A stretch of 64,000 bases of DNA from assembly GCF_004361735.1 (NCBI RefSeq), contig NZ_SNVV01000008.1:1-64000 (forward strand), in the 5' to 3' direction. This stretch comes from Azoarcus indigens (GTDB taxonomy: Bacteria > Pseudomonadota > Gammaproteobacteria > Burkholderiales > Rhodocyclaceae). The translations under genes were made by a program, and so were the position numbers. Positions within the stretch are counted from its first letter, which is position 1, and each line of letters begins with the position of its first letter. Shown here piece by piece: positions 45,488 to 52,803 of the stretch. The notes below the pieces were generated by a model that saw nothing but the letters and a program-made list of their open reading frames with translations, was not told the origin of the DNA and ran no database searches.

Positions 45488-45582
45488 CGGGATGCCCAAC
45501 CCTGCTCGGGTGCGGCGACTGCGCTTCAGGCGCCTTCATCGCCGCCCACCACCCCGGCAAGTGGCCCGCCCCGCGATCCCGA

Positions 45583-45700
45583 GAACGCACCCGGTACGCG
45601 CCCCGAGCCCCATCCCCACCTGCTAGCAGAACAGGCGCGCAAAGGTGCTCGCATCCTGGTAGCCAACCCGGTTGGCCGGCGCCTCCACTGTCGCCCGCCA
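45583..45700 (-). pseudogene. AraC/GlxA-type regulator remnant
   Basis: Reading the minus strand gives ANRVGYQDASTFARLFC, a stop (TAG), QVGMGLGA and then, after a one-base shift, YRVR. Joined, this reproduces the C-terminal helix-turn-helix end of GlxA-like AraC regulators (HRVGYQDASTFARLFRRQVGMGPGAYR). Both a nonsense codon and a frameshift are present and no intact N-terminal part was found. It may be the former regulator of the lower pathway. Confidence 0.7.
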
Positions 45701-46166
45701 CGGCATGATCGCGGCGGCCTCGCCAGCAAGCGCGCAATGCGCACCTTCTCCCCGGGCGGCCGTAAGCGAGACCGACTGCATATGCTTGTACTGGACAGCC
45801 ATACGCCGCTCGTTTTGCCTTGCGTCGAGCACTTCGATGAGCAGCTAAGGCCGAGAGCAGGTGTCTGAGCGCTGCTACAACTGCTGCATCGCCTGAGTCG
45901 GCAATCAAGCTTCGCCCTGAGCCGATAGCCAGCCCACGCCAAGCGAATGGCCGTGGCCAGCCACGAGCAATACGTCACAGTTACACTTCATCCGTTCGAC
46001 ATACATTATTGCCGACACGTCGCCGGGTTTGGACCCCCATTTAGGACTGTGTATAACCTGGGATACACGCAAAAGTGCTTATGCGTCAGCTCGTTACCAA
46101 TGCGGTATTTTTCGATCTATACCGCAGATCTCCGGATGAGTCCGCGGATTTGCGGACTAAAGCACA
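45701..46166. other. Non-coding junction left of the cassette array
   Basis: No intact gene. Two perfect hairpins occur just before the first cassette: TGCGGTAT-N10-ATACCGCA (46101-46126) and AGTCCGC-N6-GCGGACT (46139-46158). They may be what is left of an attI or of an earlier attC site, since the first cassette begins 8 bp after the second hairpin. No integrase gene is present. Confidence 0.5.
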
Positions 46167-46175
46167 TTGGGCATC

Positions 46176-46934
46176 ATGAATGCTGCGGCAATCCGACACT
46201 CTGAGCTACGCTCGGCACTCGAGTGGTACTTCGAGTCAAAGAATCTCGCGCTCAAGAACGCACTTGGACTCCGTTGTCCATTGTGTCCGGAGCAACAGAA
46301 GGAGGTACGTCAGTACTACTCCGAGTATTTTGTTGCCCTTGTCTCCGCCACTGAGTTGTTGTGCGAGCCGAGCTACGAATTCAGCACACGGTTCAAAGAC
46401 CAGCTAAACGCGGCTCTTTCCTTCGAAGGTTTTCCGGATGGGAAGGGCAATTACGACTACATTCGCGAGCTCCGAAACAGCATTGTTCATCGTGGGCTAG
46501 ACATATGTTCAGCGGCGCATGTTCATGAAAATCGTCTTCTTGTCATAGCCCCTAAAAGGGTGTCTGATCGAAATGGGAAGAAGTCATTTTCGGCTTTTGG
46601 TGGGTACTTAATTGAAATTATTGCTAAGTGCGAAGAGGCGGTCGGCCCATACATTGCAAAGCACTTAGAAGAAGTGGGCCTTTTGAAGCCTCTTCTCACC
46701 CAAGATCAAGCTAGGGCCGAGGCGAGTAGGTTTCTTGCAGAGGCTCCTGCAGTTCCAGACTGGGTAAAGCAGAATGCCTCTGACCTCATCTCCCAAGTAG
46801 ATTTCATTCAGGCGCAGGTATCAACGATAGAGAAATTGGTCGACCTATTGAACTTCAACGTTCTCTTCGCTGAAGATGATGCCCAACCCTGCAATGCACC
46901 GGACCTTGCGCATAAAACCGCGCAAGGCCGATGA
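46176..46934 (+). CDS. Cassette 1: HEPN-like protein with R-x4-H motif
   Basis: 252 residues from the ATG at 46176, ten bases inside the cassette. Mostly helical; RELRNSIVHRG gives R100-x4-H105, the HEPN ribonuclease-type motif. A CPLC pair is at 34-37. The C-terminal part has a coiled-coil-like region (VDFIQAQVSTIEKLVDLL). The coding end runs into attC1. HEPN proteins are often RNases of toxin-antitoxin and anti-phage systems; whether this one is catalytic or a non-enzymatic HEPN is unknown. An in-frame TTG at 46167 lies on the cassette boundary and is less likely. Confidence 0.75.
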   Translation: MNAAAIRHSELRSALEWYFESKNLALKNALGLRCPLCPEQQKEVRQYYSEYFVALVSATELLCEPSYEFSTRFKDQLNAALSFEGFPDGKGNYDYIRELRNSIVHRGLDICSAAHVHENRLLVIAPKRVSDRNGKKSFSAFGGYLIEIIAKCEEAVGPYIAKHLEEVGLLKPLLTQDQARAEASRFLAEAPAVPDWVKQNASDLISQVDFIQAQVSTIEKLVDLLNFNVLFAEDDAQPCNAPDLAHKTAQGR

Positions 46935-46949
46935 TTTTGAACGTCAGAG
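46881..46949 (+). repeat. attC site 1
   Basis: R'' GCCCAAC (46881-46887), central stem CCTTGCGC / GCGCAAGG (46904-46911 with 46920-46927) flanked by CGG/CCG with a bulged A, and R' GTCAGAG (46943-46949). The bulged base resembles the extrahelical bases that orient attC recombination. Confidence 0.75.
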
Positions 46950-46966
46950 GAAATACGTGTGTGGCG

Positions 46967-47647
46967 ATGAAACAAGGCACCGATGATCTGGCGGCACTTG
47001 AGGAGGCTTTCGGCCTCCCTCAAAAATTCATTGACGGCCTTATCAATGAAGATGACTGGTCTCTCATCATTAAATCGCACGCATTACTAGAGTCAGCGTG
47101 TTCAGGCATGCTCTGCCATTATTTCGGAAAATACGAGCTCATCGACATATTTGCGCACCTTGATATGAGCAATAAAAAATATGGAAAAATCGCCTTTATT
47201 TCAGCTTTAAAACTCTTGAGCAAAGCAGAAAGGCGATTTATCTCTGAGCTATCGGAGCTTAGAAACATGCTCGTACACAACGCATCAAATGTGACGTTTT
47301 CTTTAGAAAATTATTTCTCGAACGCTACCAAAGAAAAGCAAGAAAGATACCATTCCGCCCTAAATTTGCGTCTGAAAAAAATTTCTACAAAAACCGAAGT
47401 TATCGAAGGCGTTAATCTCCTAATAAAAGAACCTAAGTCCGTAATCTGGAGCTCATTAACCCAATGCCTAAGCAGCATCTATATTCAAGACATTTTTTCC
47501 ATAAAGCGGAACGAACTAATAAGTGATGCCCTAAAAAAAATAAAATCAGCGAGGCCAATCGAGATTAAAAAAGAGGACATCCCTCTAACAGTTGGTTCAA
47601 AATCGTTCGCCTCGCTCACTCGGGACGGAATAAAGCCCGCCCCTTAA
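46967..47647 (+). CDS. Cassette 2: second HEPN-like protein
   Basis: 226 residues from the ATG at 46967; an open frame upstream crosses into attC1 and is unlikely to be used. SELRNMLVHNASN gives R99-x4-H104, again the RNxxVH form of the HEPN motif. The protein is helical and Lys/Ser-rich with composition quite unlike the host genes. No similarity in order to cassette 1 is obvious beyond the motif. A GTG at 46961 is an alternative start. Role in defence or toxicity is inferred from the motif and the cassette setting. Confidence 0.72.
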   Translation: MKQGTDDLAALEEAFGLPQKFIDGLINEDDWSLIIKSHALLESACSGMLCHYFGKYELIDIFAHLDMSNKKYGKIAFISALKLLSKAERRFISELSELRNMLVHNASNVTFSLENYFSNATKEKQERYHSALNLRLKKISTKTEVIEGVNLLIKEPKSVIWSSLTQCLSSIYIQDIFSIKRNELISDALKKIKSARPIEIKKEDIPLTVGSKSFASLTRDGIKPAP

Positions 47648-47659
47648 CCAACGTTATGC
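47583..47659 (+). repeat. attC site 2
   Basis: R'' CTCTAAC (47583-47589), inner arms GTTGGTT (47591-47597) and AACCAAC (47646-47652) that are perfect complements, and R' GTTATGC (47653-47659). The cassette 2 stop codon lies inside it. Confidence 0.8.
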
Positions 47660-47672
47660 AAATGGAAATCAC

Positions 47673-48371
47673 ATGAGAGAGTTTTACATAGAAAGCTTGG
47701 AAGAGTTTCTAAAAACACCTTTATGGGATACTCATACAATGATTTTTCGCGGGGTCTCCCAAGCCTCATATGAACTCTCCCCATCAATTGCGAGAATCCC
47801 CGCCAAAGACGAAAAATCGAGGTTCGATTTTGAGCAGGAAGTCTTTGAAGAATTTCAATTAAGAGCAATCCCATACATAAAGCGCGAGCCAAAGTTGAAA
47901 ATAGAATGGCTTTTTCTCGCACAGCACTACGGAATACCAACGCGACTACTAGATTGGACAACTAATCCATTAGTAGCACTTTTCTTTGCCACACAAAATA
48001 ACAATGAAAACGATTTCGCAGTTTACAAAAAAATGCAAACAGAATGGTTATCCGGCGACATTGATCCATTTGAATTAAAAGAAGAATATGGCATCCAGCC
48101 TAGCCACAGTGACATTCGTTATGTGAATCAAGCAGGTGTATTCACAATCCATCCGAACCATTCAGTTGAAAGCAGCAAAAACAGCGTCGCCAAGTACACA
48201 TTTCCCTGCGCCGCAAAGGAAGAGATTCGGTGGCGCCTAGGAAAATATGGTATTAAGACATCTTTCATCTACCCAAACCTCGATGGCATTTCAAAAGACA
48301 TAATAGAGGAATGCAAGACTCGGCTTAATGGTGGGAGTATGCGGTCAACCTCACCTTTAGATTGGGCATAA
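47673..48371 (+). CDS. Cassette 3: FRG-domain protein
   Basis: 232 residues. The FRG domain fills the N-terminal half: MIFRGVSQASYELSPSIAR with the name-giving F25-R26-G27, and FLAQHYGIPTRLLDWTTNP followed by LVALFFA (81-106). The ATG at 47673 is 20 bp inside the cassette; an earlier ATG in another frame closes at once. FRG proteins occur in mobile and defence-related loci, but their chemistry is unknown. The gene ends exactly at the start of attC3. Confidence 0.85.
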   Translation: MREFYIESLEEFLKTPLWDTHTMIFRGVSQASYELSPSIARIPAKDEKSRFDFEQEVFEEFQLRAIPYIKREPKLKIEWLFLAQHYGIPTRLLDWTTNPLVALFFATQNNNENDFAVYKKMQTEWLSGDIDPFELKEEYGIQPSHSDIRYVNQAGVFTIHPNHSVESSKNSVAKYTFPCAAKEEIRWRLGKYGIKTSFIYPNLDGISKDIIEECKTRLNGGSMRSTSPLDWA

Positions 48372-48453
48372 CTATGTGCTCAACACCGTTCGCTTCGCTC
48401 ATTGGACTCGCAAAAGCTACACTTTTGCTCGCTGGTTAGCACAAACGTTAGCC
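48366..48453 (+). repeat. attC site 3
   Basis: R'' GCATAAC (48366-48372), inner arm TGTGCT-C-AAC (48375-48384) paired with GTTAGCACA (48435-48443) leaving one extrahelical C, and R' GTTAGCC (48447-48453). The central part CGTTCGCTTCGCTCATTGG resembles the TCGTTCGCCTCGCTCACTCG segment of attC2. Confidence 0.88.
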
Positions 48454-48466
48454 GTCAAACGCACCT

Positions 48467-49132
48467 ATGGACCAAGTTCTCCGCGACCCGATTTGGCAAT
48501 TCATCGGCGTTCTCACTTCCATGCTCGCCCTCGTGGTAGCGGTTCTAGCGATCCGATACCAACAGCAACGAAAAGCACTGGGGTACCACCTTTCTTTCGA
48601 TAGCCCAGTGTTCTACCTCTTCAACAAGGCGCTTCGAGACCGATTGGTCGTCACCCTGGATGGGAATCCTGTGAGCGGGCTGAGCACGCGCGAAGTGAGC
48701 TTCTTCAACCTGGGAAACACGCCGATCACCCCCGCCGATTTCGTGGAGCCACTGTCTGTCAAGTTCGAGGACGAACTGCGGGTTCTCGGCGTAGCGGTTA
48801 GTGATGCGCACCCAGAGAATCTCGGCGCATCTGTGAGTAACGCAGGAAACACCTTCGTTGTTTCGCCAGTTCTTCTCAATCCCGGCGACGAGTTTGTTCT
48901 CCAGTTCCTGGTCGAGGAAGACAGAGAAAAGTACAGCGACTCGCCTATGGTTTCGGGGAGGATCGCTGGTGTGCAGCGGCTGGAAGCTCGATCAAGCCGG
49001 CCGCGAGCCAGATACCGGATCGAGTACTACGGATTTCGCGCGGTGCGAGCGGCTCCCTACTTCGTGCTTGGAATCATTGCAAGTTGGGGGGCGTCCTTGG
49101 TGTATCGCTGGATCGACGCGACAGCAAAATGA
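48467..49132 (+). CDS. Cassette 4: membrane-anchored protein of unknown function
   Basis: 221 residues. A membrane helix near the N-terminus (FIGVLTSMLALVVAVLAIRY, about 12-31) and one near the C-terminus (YFVLGIIASWGASLVY) enclose a soluble domain of about 150 residues rich in beta strands. Composition is closer to the host genome than cassettes 2 and 3. The ATG follows 19 bp after the recombination point. I do not recognise the family; a role as membrane effector or sensor is speculation. Confidence 0.75.
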   Translation: MDQVLRDPIWQFIGVLTSMLALVVAVLAIRYQQQRKALGYHLSFDSPVFYLFNKALRDRLVVTLDGNPVSGLSTREVSFFNLGNTPITPADFVEPLSVKFEDELRVLGVAVSDAHPENLGASVSNAGNTFVVSPVLLNPGDEFVLQFLVEEDREKYSDSPMVSGRIAGVQRLEARSSRPRARYRIEYYGFRAVRAAPYFVLGIIASWGASLVYRWIDATAK

Positions 49133-49133
49133 C

Positions 49134-49140
49134 GGCTAAC
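49134..49140 (+). repeat. Truncated attC site 4 (R'' box only)
   Basis: GGCTAAC directly after the cassette 4 stop complements the first bases of that cassette (GTTAGCC). No matching inner arms or R' box follow in 49141-49397, which holds no recognisable gene, so the array end is broken here. Confidence 0.6.
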
Positions 49141-49397
49141 CATTCCTCTATGAACGCCCCGTAAATTAAGACAGATCATGTTTCCGACTTTCCGGGGTGA
49201 ATCACCTGCAGTCGTATATCCGGCATCTGTGGTGGGTTCTGAATAACCCGAGCCGACATGGATTCGGCCCGCGATACGCCAATCGGCACAAGCAACTGCA
49301 GGTGAGCAGAGGTGTTATCGACATCGAAGGCTGCGCGTTCGAACCTCCTGCCGCAGGCGTGGCGACCGGTCGCTATAGGCAAACGCACTCAACCCCC

Positions 49398-50459
49398 TCA
49401 AATCGCCTTAAACAACGGACTCCTAACCTGCTGCGCATCCGCCGCGGAAATGAACTTCTCCATATAAATATCCCGCTCGAACAACCGCCCCTGCATCAGC
49501 GTCGTGATACACGCGTCTATCATCAGCGGCGGCCCGCACAGGTAGGCCTTGTGCCCGCGGAAGTCGTTGTCGAACGCGGCCTTCGCGGCCTCATGCACGA
49601 AGCCGCGGAAGCCGCTCCAGCCCGACCCTTCCGGCTCGTGCGACAGCGCCGGCACGTAGCGGAAGTTGGGATGGCGCTCCGCAAGCGCCAGGAATTCATC
49701 GTGGTAGTACAGCTCGGCGCGGCTGCGCTGGCCGTACACCAGGGTGATCGGCAGGTCGAAGCCTTCTTCCAGTAGATCGAGAATCATCGAGCGCGGGCTG
49801 GATAGCCCGGAGCCGCCGGCCATGAACACCACCGGCACCCGGGCGGATTTCTTCACGAAGAAGCGGCCGTAGGGGCCGGTGATGCGGATGGGGTCGCCGG
49901 CTTTCAGGTGTTCGTGCACATAGCCCGTGCCCTGCCCGCCGGCGACGATGCGGATGTTGAGTTCGATTTCGCCCGCCGCCGATGGCGGGCTGGCGATGGA
50001 GAAGGCGCGGGTGCCGATGCCTTCGGGCAGGTGCAGGTTGATGTACTGGCCGGCCTGGAAGCGCATGCCGTCCGGTGCGTCGAGCTTGATCCACACGCCC
50101 TTGATGGTGGGCGTGAGGCTTTCGATGCGGCTCACCACGCCGTCGAAGTCGCGCACCGGCAGGTTGAGGGCGTCGGGGTCGTCTTCGATTTCGGCTTCGA
50201 TCACCAGGTCGCTTTCGGCGGTGGCGCAGCAGGCGAGGCATTTGCGCTCGTCGCGCTCGAAATCCATCAGCGCAAAGCTGGAGGCAGCGCCGTGGTCGAC
50301 GTCGCCGTCGCTCACCTGCACCTTGCAGGTGGCACAGAGGCCGTGGCAGCAGGCGTGGGGCAGGTAGATGCCGGCGCGCAGCGCGGCGTCCAGGATGGTT
50401 TGCCCCTCTTCGATCTCGATGGTCTGGCCGAGGGGTTCTATCGTCAGTTCGTAGCTCAT
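49398..50459 (-). CDS. dmpP: Phenol hydroxylase reductase component P5
   Basis: 353 residues: an N-terminal plant-type [2Fe-2S] domain with CCHGLCATCKV and a later Cys in CLACC, then an FAD domain (RAFSIASPP) and an NAD domain (VVFMAGGSGLSSPRSMI, YLCGPP). It feeds NADH electrons to the diiron hydroxylase. Last gene of the upper operon before the cassette array. Confidence 0.96.
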   Translation of the reverse strand: MSYELTIEPLGQTIEIEEGQTILDAALRAGIYLPHACCHGLCATCKVQVSDGDVDHGAASSFALMDFERDERKCLACCATAESDLVIEAEIEDDPDALNLPVRDFDGVVSRIESLTPTIKGVWIKLDAPDGMRFQAGQYINLHLPEGIGTRAFSIASPPSAAGEIELNIRIVAGGQGTGYVHEHLKAGDPIRITGPYGRFFVKKSARVPVVFMAGGSGLSSPRSMILDLLEEGFDLPITLVYGQRSRAELYYHDEFLALAERHPNFRYVPALSHEPEGSGWSGFRGFVHEAAKAAFDNDFRGHKAYLCGPPLMIDACITTLMQGRLFERDIYMEKFISAADAQQVRSPLFKAI

Positions 50460-50556
50460 GGCTCCTCCGTGGGGTGTTGCCGGCGGGCGCGCTGCCGCCG
50501 CCCTGCCCCGCTGGCGTCGATGCGCGGGGCGGCAGGCGGGCGGCCCGCCGTGGTGC

Positions 50557-50913
50557 TCAGGCAGCGGGCGACAGGCTGTTGGGGCCGGGCGTGCGCAGGC
50601 GCAGCTGGTCCTTGTGGCCGATGCCGTTGGCGGCGAGGCTGGCGTCGAAGTCCGGCGTCCAGGGCTGGTTGGATTTCAGCCATTCCACCCGGCTCCAGTC
50701 GACCGCGGCGGCGTCCGGGTCGGGCGACATCAGCGCCTTCAGCGGGCCTTCGACGAGCTCGCGGAACGGGGTTTCCGGCGGCAGGCAGATCAGGAAGGGG
50801 GCGGCGAACAGCAGGTGGCGGTCCCAGCTCACATACACGAGCTGTTTGCCGTGGAAGTTGGCGGCCGGGTCGCGCGGGACGCCGACGTATTCCCGGATGG
50901 CGGTGACGGGCAT
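50557..50913 (-). CDS. dmpO: Phenol hydroxylase component P4
   Basis: 118 residues, matching DmpO: MPVTAIREYVGVPRDPAANFHG and HLLFAAPFLICLPPETPFRELV. A small subunit of the (alpha-beta-gamma)2 hydroxylase, proposed to help iron loading. Lies between dmpN and dmpP in canonical order. Confidence 0.93.
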   Translation of the reverse strand: MPVTAIREYVGVPRDPAANFHGKQLVYVSWDRHLLFAAPFLICLPPETPFRELVEGPLKALMSPDPDAAAVDWSRVEWLKSNQPWTPDFDASLAANGIGHKDQLRLRTPGPNSLSPAA

Positions 50914-50992
50914 TTCGATTCTCCTGGCATGAGGGCTCCCGCCGGGGCCGGACCCCGGAACGGAAGCTGCGGTGGAAGCCTTGTGGAAGGGA

Positions 50993-52510
50993 TTACTGGT
51001 TGGATGTCGCCAGCCCGCGCCATTGCTGGAAGTTGCGCTGGTCCTCGGAGCCGGCGTAGTCGCCGTTGTCGGTGCCGTCCTTCAGGCTCACCCAGTCCAT
51101 CCAGGCGCCGATGTCGCCCTGCTGGTCCTGGAACAGCGCCGGCATCGGCAGCCAGGCCTGGATGTATTTCTCCGGCTCATGCTCGAACACGTCCTGGCAG
51201 CCATCGGAGCAGAAGTGGTACTTCTCGCCCTTGTAGGTGGTTTCGCGGTTGCACAGCATGGTTGGGTCGTCCGGCTCGGTGAACACGATGGGCAGCTGGC
51301 AGCACTGGCACAGCTTGGCGAGGCCGAAGTTCTTGTACGGCGTGCCGGCGGCGGCGAGCTTCTTGATGTGGTTCCAGCGCGGGCGGTAGTGCTTGTCGAA
51401 GGTGGCCGGGTACTTGGCGGACAGCCAGTCCATGTCCTCGTCGGACGGAATCCAGCTGTGGAAGGCGGTGCCGAAGCTCCACTGGTACAGGCCCAGCATC
51501 AGCTGGTGCGACATGTGGTCGATGGCCTTTTCGGCGTCGTCCCAGCCCTTGGGCGGGCGGATGCCGTAGCGGGCGAGGTCGCGGAACAGCGCGCCGCCGT
51601 TTTCCACGCCGTAGATTTCCCAGGCTTCGCGCCAGGACATCACGCGCTTGGGCAGCATGTAATCCATCATCGTGCTCACCAGCCCGAGCACGCGGAAGCC
51701 GCGCCAGAACCACTTGTCTATCCAGGCCTGGACGATGGGCAGGTTGTCCGGGTCCTGTTCCAGCATGAACTTGATGCATTCCAGGCCGAGCGTCATGTGG
51801 CGCGCTTCGTCGGATTGCGCCGAGAAGCCGAAGGTCACCGTGGCCATGTCGCCGTTATAGGCGGCGCCGGACATGAAGGGCACGAACAGCAGGTTGGTGA
51901 GCACGTATTCGAAGCTGAAGCCGATCGCGATCATGAATTCGAACGGCCCGGCCGACATCGAATCGTCGAAGAAGGAGCGCGCCACCGAGGTGTACCAGAT
52001 GCGGTCGCGGGCGTCGGCGAAGGCGTGGAAACCGTTGTAGTAGCGGTTGTAGTTGGACATCGCGTGGATCTGCGTCTGGGCGTGGCGCAGTTCGTCGATG
52101 GCCTGCATCTGGCACGCGACCTGGGTGCCGACGCCGGCGAATTCGCGCCCGGCGCGGGCAAAGCCCTTGTGCGCGGCGTATTCGCCCGGGCTGATCGCCT
52201 GCAGGAAGATCTTCAGCGCGGTGAGGTAGCGCGCGTCGGTGATGTTGAGGTGGCCGTTGTTCTGGGTGTGGGCGTCGATGATCGCGTAGAACTTGCGCTC
52301 CTTCTCGGCCTGGTACTTCCAGTAGGCGTCCATGGTGAGGCGGAAGGGGTCTTCCCACTTGTCCCAGTCGTGCACCTTCAGGCCCTCGTACTTCACGTAG
52401 GGGTAGATCTCGTCCTTGCTGCGGTAGCTCGGCTCCCAACCCAGGTCGCGGGTCAGCAGCTTGTACTTGTCCTTGAGGTTGAGCTTCTTCTTTTCGACTT
52501 TCATGTCCAT
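50993..52510 (-). CDS. dmpN: Phenol hydroxylase large subunit P3, diiron
   Basis: 505 residues, bacterial multicomponent monooxygenase alpha subunit. The diiron site comes from two E-x-x-H motifs, DELRH near residue 140 and DEARH near 235, with two further Glu. A C-terminal CQCCQLP and HFCSDGCQ zinc-like part is typical. Hydroxylates phenol to catechol with O2. Confidence 0.97.
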   Translation of the reverse strand: MDMKVEKKKLNLKDKYKLLTRDLGWEPSYRSKDEIYPYVKYEGLKVHDWDKWEDPFRLTMDAYWKYQAEKERKFYAIIDAHTQNNGHLNITDARYLTALKIFLQAISPGEYAAHKGFARAGREFAGVGTQVACQMQAIDELRHAQTQIHAMSNYNRYYNGFHAFADARDRIWYTSVARSFFDDSMSAGPFEFMIAIGFSFEYVLTNLLFVPFMSGAAYNGDMATVTFGFSAQSDEARHMTLGLECIKFMLEQDPDNLPIVQAWIDKWFWRGFRVLGLVSTMMDYMLPKRVMSWREAWEIYGVENGGALFRDLARYGIRPPKGWDDAEKAIDHMSHQLMLGLYQWSFGTAFHSWIPSDEDMDWLSAKYPATFDKHYRPRWNHIKKLAAAGTPYKNFGLAKLCQCCQLPIVFTEPDDPTMLCNRETTYKGEKYHFCSDGCQDVFEHEPEKYIQAWLPMPALFQDQQGDIGAWMDWVSLKDGTDNGDYAGSEDQRNFQQWRGLATSNQ

Positions 52511-52525
52511 GACGGGTCTCCGGGG

Positions 52526-52795
52526 TCAGCTGTTCCAGCGCAGGGTCAGGGTTTCGTCGTCTTCGTCGACGTTGCCCGAGAGGGTGATCAGGTTGATCTG
52601 CAGTTCCTGCAGGTCGAAGGCGCGGCCGAGTTGCTCCTCGATGGTCTGCTTGCGGATCACCAGCTCGTCGGGGGCGTCGATCTTGACCATCGCCGGCTGG
52701 CGATGGACCACCGCCCTGGGGTTGTCGAGTTCGATGGCGTCGATGATGGGGCGGGTTTCTTCGTTGGCTTGCAGGGCAATGAATACGGTGGACAT
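52526..52795 (-). CDS. dmpM: Phenol hydroxylase regulatory (effector) protein P2
   Basis: 89 residues, cofactorless effector protein (MSTVFIALQANEETRPIIDAIE...). It binds the hydroxylase and couples electron use to substrate oxidation. The ATG at 52795 was chosen over a longer frame with unrelated composition. Canonical position between dmpL and dmpN. Confidence 0.94.
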   Translation of the reverse strand: MSTVFIALQANEETRPIIDAIELDNPRAVVHRQPAMVKIDAPDELVIRKQTIEEQLGRAFDLQELQINLITLSGNVDEDDETLTLRWNS

Positions 52796-52803
52796 GGCGT
52801 GCC

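Larger units (their letters stand above)
46167..49140 (+). mobile_element. Integron-type gene cassette array without integrase (CALIN), four cassettes
   Basis: Four genes of similar direction, each followed by an attC-like site. Each site's outer R'' box is the complement of the first bases of its own cassette, as cassette excision chemistry requires: cassette 1 begins TTGGGC and its site begins GCCCAAC; cassette 3 begins (G)TTATGC and its site begins GCATAAC; cassette 4 begins (G)TTAGCC and its site begins GGCTAAC; cassette 2 pairs with one mismatch (GTCAGAG with CTCTAAC). Boundaries are about 46167, 46944, 47654 and 48448. The DNA is visibly AT-rich in cassettes 2 and 3, unlike its neighbours. 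It lies between dmpP and dmpC, opposite in direction to both. Confidence 0.85.

Noticed and set aside
46073-46086. AAAAGTGCTTATGC as a fourth PobR-type motif
   Set aside because: It matches only the first half of the 13-bp motif and no aromatic gene starts there.
49176-49388. 70-codon minus-strand frame right of the cassette array
   Set aside because: No convincing start signal or family; considered as a transposase remnant but no specific similarity could be supported.
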